Positions 59,043-64,000 of a stretch of 64,000 nucleotides of DNA are shown piece after piece. The number at the start of each line of letters is the position of its first letter. The first letter of the stretch is position 1. The notes under the pieces are model-generated. The model searched no databases, had not been told where the DNA came from, and saw nothing but the letters and a program-made list of their open reading frames with translations. The position numbers and the translations under genes are program-made. The stretch lies in the NCBI GenBank assembly GCA_963813375.1, contig CAWEYT010000002.1:1-64000 (forward strand), in the 5' to 3' direction. Source of the stretch: DASTFY01 sp963813375. GTDB taxonomy: Bacteria; Actinomycetota; Acidimicrobiia; Acidimicrobiales; Ilumatobacteraceae.

Positions 59043-59332
59043 CCACCGAGCCGTTGCGGGCCGCCCCAGCGCGCACGGCCGGCGAGCAGCGGGTACTGGT
59101 CGAGCTCTGCCGTCCGGTGCTCTCCGGCCAGGCCTTCACCGCGCCCTCGTCGGTGCGCGCCATCGCCGAGGCGCTCTACGTGACCGACTCGGCGGTGAAG
59201 CAGCATCTCGATCGCCTGTACGACAAGTTCGGTCTCCGCGCCGACGCCGGCGTGTCACGGCGGGTGGGGCTCGCCAACGAGGCGATCCAGACCGGCGCCG
59301 TGACGCTGAAGGACCTCTCCTCCCCGACCTGA
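59039..59332 (+). CDS. Small helix-turn-helix protein paired with FHA
   Basis: GTG 59039 gives 97 residues. The centre (APSSVRAIAEALYVTDSAVK, then QHLDRLYDKFGL) is a winged or LuxR-like helix-turn-helix. The C-terminus (RRVGLANEAIQTGAVTLKDL) is short. The gene overlaps the FHA gene by 4 bases. The FHA partner could bind a phosphorylated protein and thereby control DNA binding, a two-piece parallel to EmbR (FHA fused to HTH). Targets unknown. Confidence 0.72.
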   Translation: MTTEPLRAAPARTAGEQRVLVELCRPVLSGQAFTAPSSVRAIAEALYVTDSAVKQHLDRLYDKFGLRADAGVSRRVGLANEAIQTGAVTLKDLSSPT

Positions 59333-59450
59333 CCGAACTCGGCGAGAGCCGGGGCCTGTCCGGGAAGTCACAACGGGCTGCCCATTCGGGCATCGAGAAG
59401 CGTCGACGACGCCATTCCGGTCGGTAAGGGCCGGGCGCGACCGTGGCGCC

Positions 59451-60264
59451 ATGGTGACCGAACCCAGCTCCGGACGACCGACGATGTGGCGGGCCGTGGT
59501 CCGCTGGTGGCGCTACCTCGGCGCCAAGGCGGAGGACGCGCACGACGAACGGGCCGACCCGAAGATCCAGCTGACACAGGCACTGGGCGAAGCCCGCGCC
59601 AACCATGCCCGGCTCACCGAGCGGGCGGCCATCGTCGTCGCCCACCAGAAGCACCTGCAGCGGCAGCTCGAGCGTTTGGCGGCCGAGCACGAACGGGCGG
59701 ACGGCTCGGCCCGACAGGCGCTGCGGCTCGCCGATGCCCAGTCGCGCCAGGCCGATCCGACGAAGGCCGCCGAACTGCTGCGGGCCGCCGAAGCCTTCGC
59801 CGGGCGCGTGCTGGACCGGGAGAAGGACATCCGCGAGGTCGAACAGCAGTTGCGGGAGGCGGCGCTCGCCACCGAACGGGCCAAGGCCGCCGTGGCCGCG
59901 AACGCCGAGCAGCTCCGCCAGCGCGTGACCGACCGCGAGCGGCTGCTGTCCACGCTGGACCAGGCGAAGATGCAGGAGTCGATCAACGCCGCGCTGGAGC
60001 AGATCTCCGGGCCGACCGGCGACCAGGTTCCCACGCTGGCCGAGGTGGAGCGCAAGATCGAAGCCAGGCTCGCTCGGGCCCAGGGCAGGGCGGAGCTGGC
60101 GGCCGTGTCGTCGGATCCTCTCGACCTCCAGATGCTGGAGATCGAGCAGGCACAGCGCCGGTCCAGCGCGCAGAGCCCGCCTCGAGGAGATGCGCATCAC
60201 CCTCGGTCTGGCGACGCCGGCGATCGACGTCGCCTCCGTCGAGCAGAGGGAGCTCGAGCCATGA
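59451..60264 (+). CDS. pspA: PspA/IM30 membrane-stress protein, one frame break
   Basis: ATG 59451. It is a long coiled coil with PspA/IM30 landmarks: DPKIQLTQALGEARANHARL, VVAHQKHLQRQLERL, ADAQSRQADPTKAAELLRAA, TDRERLLSTLDQAKMQESIN and EVERKIEARLARAQGRAELA. Near 60175 a frame change gives the final SRLEEMRITLGL and ends with TGA at 60262-60264, overlapping the next ATG. PspA coats and protects the inner membrane under stress. About 270 residues, close to the actinobacterial 35-kDa protein. Confidence 0.88.
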
Positions 60265-61119
60265 CCGGTCCTTCGTGGCCGCCGCCGGGGACGCCGCCAC
60301 CGCCGCGGCCACCCGCGGGCCCCGGCTACCGGTCTCCGGTCCTGTTGGCGCGCGTGGTCGTCGTCGCTGTGGCCATCGGCATGTTCGTGGCCGCGGCGGC
60401 GACGATCGCCGTCCTCGACCAGATGGAAGTGGCGATCAAGAGCTCGCCAAGCCAGGACCGGTCGCAGCCGGACCGGCTGGCCGCGGTCGACGCTCGGCGG
60501 ACGGCCCTCTGCCGAACCGTCCAACTGATCGACGTCGTCGGACTCGGACTCCTGGCCGTGTGGACGCGGCGCCTCTACGGGAACCTGCGCCCGCTCGGCT
60601 TCAACGAACCCCGGTTCCGCGAGGTTGGGCCCTCGGCGGGTGGTTCGTGCCCCTGGTCAACCTCGTGCGACCGAAGCAGATCGTCAACGACATCTGGCGC
60701 GCCGGCGATCCGGAACCCCGGCCCGCAGAGGCGTGGGAGCAGCAGCCGGTGTCGAGCCTGCTCCACTGGTGGTGGTTCCTCTGGGTCGTGCTCTGGCTGC
60801 CCACGCCGTTCCTGGGCGTCGAGGCCGAGAGCCGCTGGGTGAGAAGTCGGCCGGTTCGTTCTTCGCATGGTGCGGCGTCGGCCACATGGTCTTCGGCGCC
60901 CTGACGATCGCCGTCGTCGTCCGGACCACCTCTCGCCAGGTCCGGCTCGCGACCGGTGACGTTGGCGAACCCACCGGGGCGCGGGACTCAGGACCGCTGG
61001 CCGTGGGCGCGCGCCCACGCCGATCACCCAACGCATGCCTGAGCAGCCATGAGCGACGGCCGAGACCGACCGTTCCCTACAAGGCGCCCGTCGAGGGCTT
61101 CATCCTGGAGGACCAATGA
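60261..61119 (+). CDS. DUF4328 membrane protein, frame-broken
   Basis: ATG 60261 overlaps pspA. It has a Pro-rich N-terminus (PPPGTPPPPRPPAGPGY), a helix (ARVVVVAVAIGMFVAAAATI), a second helix with LGLLAVWTRRLYGNLRPLGF, then after a break near 60625 the DUF4328 core GGWFVPLVNLVRPKQIVNDI and a W-rich helix (LHWWWFLWVVLWLPTPF). After another break near 60840 comes a last helix (FGALTIAVVVRTT) and tail ending at 61119, overlapping the next ATG. DUF4328 has no known function. Operon position suggests envelope stress. Confidence 0.72.
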
Positions 61120-62422
61120 GCACGCCCTTGCCACCCCCCGTCGAACGCGGGCGGCCCCGACGTGGGCCCGGCCGGCGCCGGCCAACGCGCCGCTGCCGCT
61201 CCCACCTCTCCTGCTGTCTCCTCCCGTGCGCCCCTACCGGTCATCCCGGCGCCTGGCCACCGTGCTGCGGTGGCTGCTCCTGGCGTGCATGCTCGTCGCC
61301 GGCGCGGACGCCGCCGCCAATGCCGCGGCGGCCCGGCTGATCGACCGGCTCCAGGCCGACGCCAACCTCGTCGGACTGGCCCAGATCGAGGCCAGCGACG
61401 ACCGGACCATGGTCATGGCCGGGGTCTTCGCGGTGGTCTTCCTCGTCGCGGTCGGGTTCCTCATCGCATGGACCAATCGCGTGTACCGGAACCTCGAGCC
61501 TCTCGGGGTCCAAGGACTGCGCTTCACCGAAGGCTGGGCCGTCGGTGGGTGGTTCGTCCCCTTCCTCAACCTGGTGCGACCGAAGCAGATCTTGGACGAC
61601 GTCTGGCGGGCCAGCGGTCCGGACGGAGGCGACGACGACTGGCACCGGCGCAAGGTCACGCCGCTCCTGCACGTGTGGTGGGGGCTCTGGATCTTCGGCG
61701 GCCTGCTTTCGCTGTCATCGGCGGACGACGCTGACCTCTCATCCGCCAAGTCGTCGGCGATCGCCGCCTGCGTGGCCGACGGCGTCCTGATCATCGCCTG
61801 CGCGCTGGCCATCGTCGTCATCACGCGCCTGACGGAGAGCCAAGAGCTCCGCGCCACCGGGAACGCACCCAAGCGGTCGGCGGCCTGGGAACACGCCGTC
61901 TGGGTCGGCCCAGTCCTCGCGGCCGCAGTTTTCGGTTTCGCCTTCGCCGGCTTCGCCGCCGCCGACAACGGATCGGCTGACGGTCAAGGGCGGCCCGAGG
62001 CGTCCGAGGACGACGAAGCGTCGCGCAACAGCGTGCTGGCGCTGGATCTGGCGCTCGGCGACTGCTTCGACGATCCGCCGGGCTGGTCGGATGTGACCGA
62101 AGAGACCACGACAGTGCTGGCCGTCAACGTCGTGCCCTGCTCCGTCGCACACGACGAGGAGGTCATCGGAGTCGTCCAGCACCCAGCCGACCCGGACGCC
62201 GACTTCCCGGGAGACGAGGCCATGATCGCCCTCGCCGACACGGAGTGCATGGAGGCGTTCGAACGGTGGGTCGGTCGTCCGTACAGCGAGTCCATCCTCG
62301 AGCTCGGCTACCTCTGGCCCGTGGAGGAGAACTGGAACGCCGGGGACCGCACCATCCGGTGCCTCGCCTTTCACCCCGGCGGCCAGCCCCTGACGGGAAC
62401 CGTTCGCGACACCGCCATGTGA
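61116..62422 (+). CDS. DUF4328 membrane protein fused to a septum-formation-type domain
   Basis: ATG 61116 starts MSTPLPPPVERG. A break near 61150 leads to the main frame with a helix (VLRWLLLACMLVAGADAA), MVMAGVFAVVFLVAVGFLI, the DUF4328 core EGWAVGGWFVPFLNLVRPKQ, and two more helices. The C-terminal 140 or so residues are extracytoplasmic with paired Cys (GDCFDDPP, VPCSVAHDEEV, DTECMEAFERWVG, IRCLAFH), the pattern of actinobacterial septum-formation (Septum_form) domains. It is a tandem paralogue of the previous gene with an added domain. Confidence 0.78.
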
Positions 62423-62450
62423 CGGCTGAGAACCTCAGCTGGCCGGGCGG

Positions 62451-64000
62451 TCACGCCAGCGGCTGGAAGCGGCGCAGGCGAAGGCTGTTGGTGACGACGA
62501 AGACCGACGAGAAGGCCATGGCGGCGCCGGCCACGATCGGGTTGAGGTACCCGGACGCGGCGATCGGCAGGGCGGCCACGTTGTAGGCGAAGGCCCAGAA
62601 CAGGTTGCCCTTGATGGTCGAGAGCGTGCGACGCGCCAGCCGGATGGCGTCGGCCGCGCTGCGCAGATCACCCCGGACCAACGTGAGGTCGCTGGCTTCG
62701 ATGGCGACATCCGTCCCCGTGCCCATGGCGATACCGAGATCGGCCTGGGCCAGGGCCGCGGCGTCGTTGACGCCGTCCCCGACCATGGCCACGACCCGAC
62801 CCTCGCTCTGGAGCCCCTTCACCACGTCGACCTTGTCGGCCGGAAGGACCTCGGCGACGACATCGTCGGGTGCGATGCCGACCTGTGCCGCCACGCTCCG
62901 CGCCGTGGCCCGGTTGTCGCCCGTGAGGAGCACGGGGTGCAGCCCGAGGTCGACCAGGCGCGAGACGGCCTCGGCGCTGCCGTCCTTCACGGTGTCCGCC
63001 ACCACGAAGAGGGCGGTGGCGCGACCGTCCCAGCCGGCGGCGATGACCGTGCGGCCTGATGACTCCTCCTGATGGCGCCGTCGCTCCAGCTCGTCCGGGA
63101 GCGACAGGCCCCAATCGGCGAGGAAGGCCGACCGGCCTGCCACGACGGCGTGGCCGTCGACCACTCCCTCCACTCCGAGCCCGGCCCGGCTGGAGAAGCT
63201 CTCGACGGCGGGGAGCAGACCAGCCTCGCCGGCGGCGCCGGCCGCCACCGCCCGGGCGATCGGGTGCTCGGAGGCCGCTTCGAGGGCGCCGACGATCCGG
63301 AGGGCCTCGTGGCGCTCGACCCCGTCGACGGTGACGACGTCGACCAGGGCCATGGCGCCCGTCGTGACCGTGCCGGTCTTGTCCAGCACGACGGTGTCGA
63401 CCTGGCGGGTGGACTCGAGCACCTCGGGGCCCTTGATGAGGATGCCGAGCTGCGCCCCCCGGCCGGTGCCGACCATGAGCGCGGTCGGCGTGGCCAGTCC
63501 GAGGGCGCAGGGGCAGGCGATGATGAGGACCGCCACTGCGGCGGTGAACGCGTAGGTGGCATCGCCCGTGTTGGCCAGCCAGAAGCCGAGGGTGGCGGCG
63601 GCCAGCGCCAGGACCGCAGGCACGAAGACGGCCGAGATGCGATCGGCCAGGCGCTGGACCGGCGCCTTGCCGGTCTGCGCCTGCTCGACGAGACGGGCCA
63701 TCTGCGCCAGCTGGGTGTCTTCGCCCACGCGGGTCGCCCGCACGATCAGCCGCCCGCCGGCGTTGACCGTCGCGCCCACCACATGGTCGCCCGGCCCTAC
63801 CTCGACGGGCACGCTCTCGCCCGTGACCATCGACTCGTCCACGGCGGACGTGCCCTGCTCGACGACCCCGTCCGTCGCCACCTTCTCCCCCGGCCGCACG
63901 ACGAAGCGGTCGCCGACGGCGAGCTCCCCGATCGGCCGGCGCCGCTCGCTGCCGTCCGCGTCGAGCACGGCCACGTCCTTCGCTCCCAGGTCGAGGAGCG
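62451..64000 (-). CDS. Copper-type P1B ATPase, cut by the window edge
   Basis: The frame is open to the right edge, so the N-terminal metal-binding and first membrane parts are outside. Seen in order: VDESMVTGESVPVEV (actuator TGES), metal site IIACPCALGLATPTALMV (CPC), phosphorylation loop VVLDKTGTVT, SEHPIARA (HP motif), TGDNRATARSVA, MVGDGVNDAAALAQADLGIA, and C-terminal helices (NLFWAFAYNVAALPIAASGY). The CPC and HP motifs mark a Cu+/Ag+ exporter of the CopA/CtpV group. Intact over about 516 residues. Confidence 0.92.
   Translation of the reverse strand, partial: LLDLGAKDVAVLDADGSERRRPIGELAVGDRFVVRPGEKVATDGVVEQGTSAVDESMVTGESVPVEVGPGDHVVGATVNAGGRLIVRATRVGEDTQLAQMARLVEQAQTGKAPVQRLADRISAVFVPAVLALAAATLGFWLANTGDATYAFTAAVAVLIIACPCALGLATPTALMVGTGRGAQLGILIKGPEVLESTRQVDTVVLDKTGTVTTGAMALVDVVTVDGVERHEALRIVGALEAASEHPIARAVAAGAAGEAGLLPAVESFSSRAGLGVEGVVDGHAVVAGRSAFLADWGLSLPDELERRRHQEESSGRTVIAAGWDGRATALFVVADTVKDGSAEAVSRLVDLGLHPVLLTGDNRATARSVAAQVGIAPDDVVAEVLPADKVDVVKGLQSEGRVVAMVGDGVNDAAALAQADLGIAMGTGTDVAIEASDLTLVRGDLRSAADAIRLARRTLSTIKGNLFWAFAYNVAALPIAASGYLNPIVAGAAMAFSSVFVVTNSLRLRRFQPLA

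Overview
The window has two unlike parts. From about 6.3 kb to the end the DNA is very GC-rich, and the gene content points to an uncultured high-GC actinobacterium, probably near the Acidimicrobiia: a mycothiol-type formaldehyde dehydrogenase, a PknG/GlnH/GlnX signalling module, a PdtaR-like ANTAR regulator beside polA, PspA, septum-formation/DUF4328 membrane proteins and an LPXTG surface protein. This taxonomic guess is inference. Bases 1 to about 6.3 kb differ in base composition and carry a Trb/VirB conjugation operon of the kind usual in Gram-negative bacteria. They stop abruptly inside a TrbJ-like gene, so this end is either a conjugative element or a chimeric assembly join.

Layout: 0-6.3 kb, + strand conjugation operon (small membrane protein, ribbon-helix-helix-like protein, VirD4/TraG, two lipoproteins, TrbC, TrbD, TrbE, TrbJ). 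The TrbC/VirB2 pilin gene is interrupted by a 257-nt td-like group I intron at 2527-2783, the most striking feature seen. 6.3-11.5 kb is a degraded accessory zone: CocE hydrolase and CO-dehydrogenase-like fragments, a vapBC pair with an inverted-repeat operator, a frame-broken FG-GAP propeller protein and an N-terminally truncated TetR regulator, ending at tRNA-Leu(GAG). 11.5-21 kb holds a peptide ABC transporter (dppB, dppC, fused dppDF, two solute-binding proteins) and a secG gene with a degraded second copy. 21-28 kb holds tpiA-pgk-gap, rapZ, a methyltransferase, uvrC and divergent nadA. 29-39.6 kb holds uvrA and uvrB, each preceded by a LexA-type SOS box, around a repetitive LPXTG protein, then mscR, coaE and rpsA. 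39.7-48.9 kb holds an M23 peptidase, a methyltransferase, polA, pdtaR, malQ, a glycosyltransferase and a metallo-hydrolase. 50-58.5 kb is one tight minus-strand signalling operon: glnX, glnH, a coiled-coil gene, pknG, PP2C phosphatase, VWA protein and zinc-ribbon FHA protein, mostly joined by 4-nt overlaps. Divergent from it are FHA+HTH, pspA and two DUF4328 genes. A copper-type P-ATPase runs off the right edge.

Many genes, including essential ones (tpiA, uvrA, pknG), carry single-base frame breaks, several at runs of one base. I read most of these as consensus errors in a long-read metagenome rather than true pseudogenes. The exceptions are genes that also lack whole domains (CocE, CoxL-like, TetR, second secG, oppF remnant). 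Coordinates for broken genes span the inferred whole gene. The 292 bases at 10605-10896 show nothing I can recognise.
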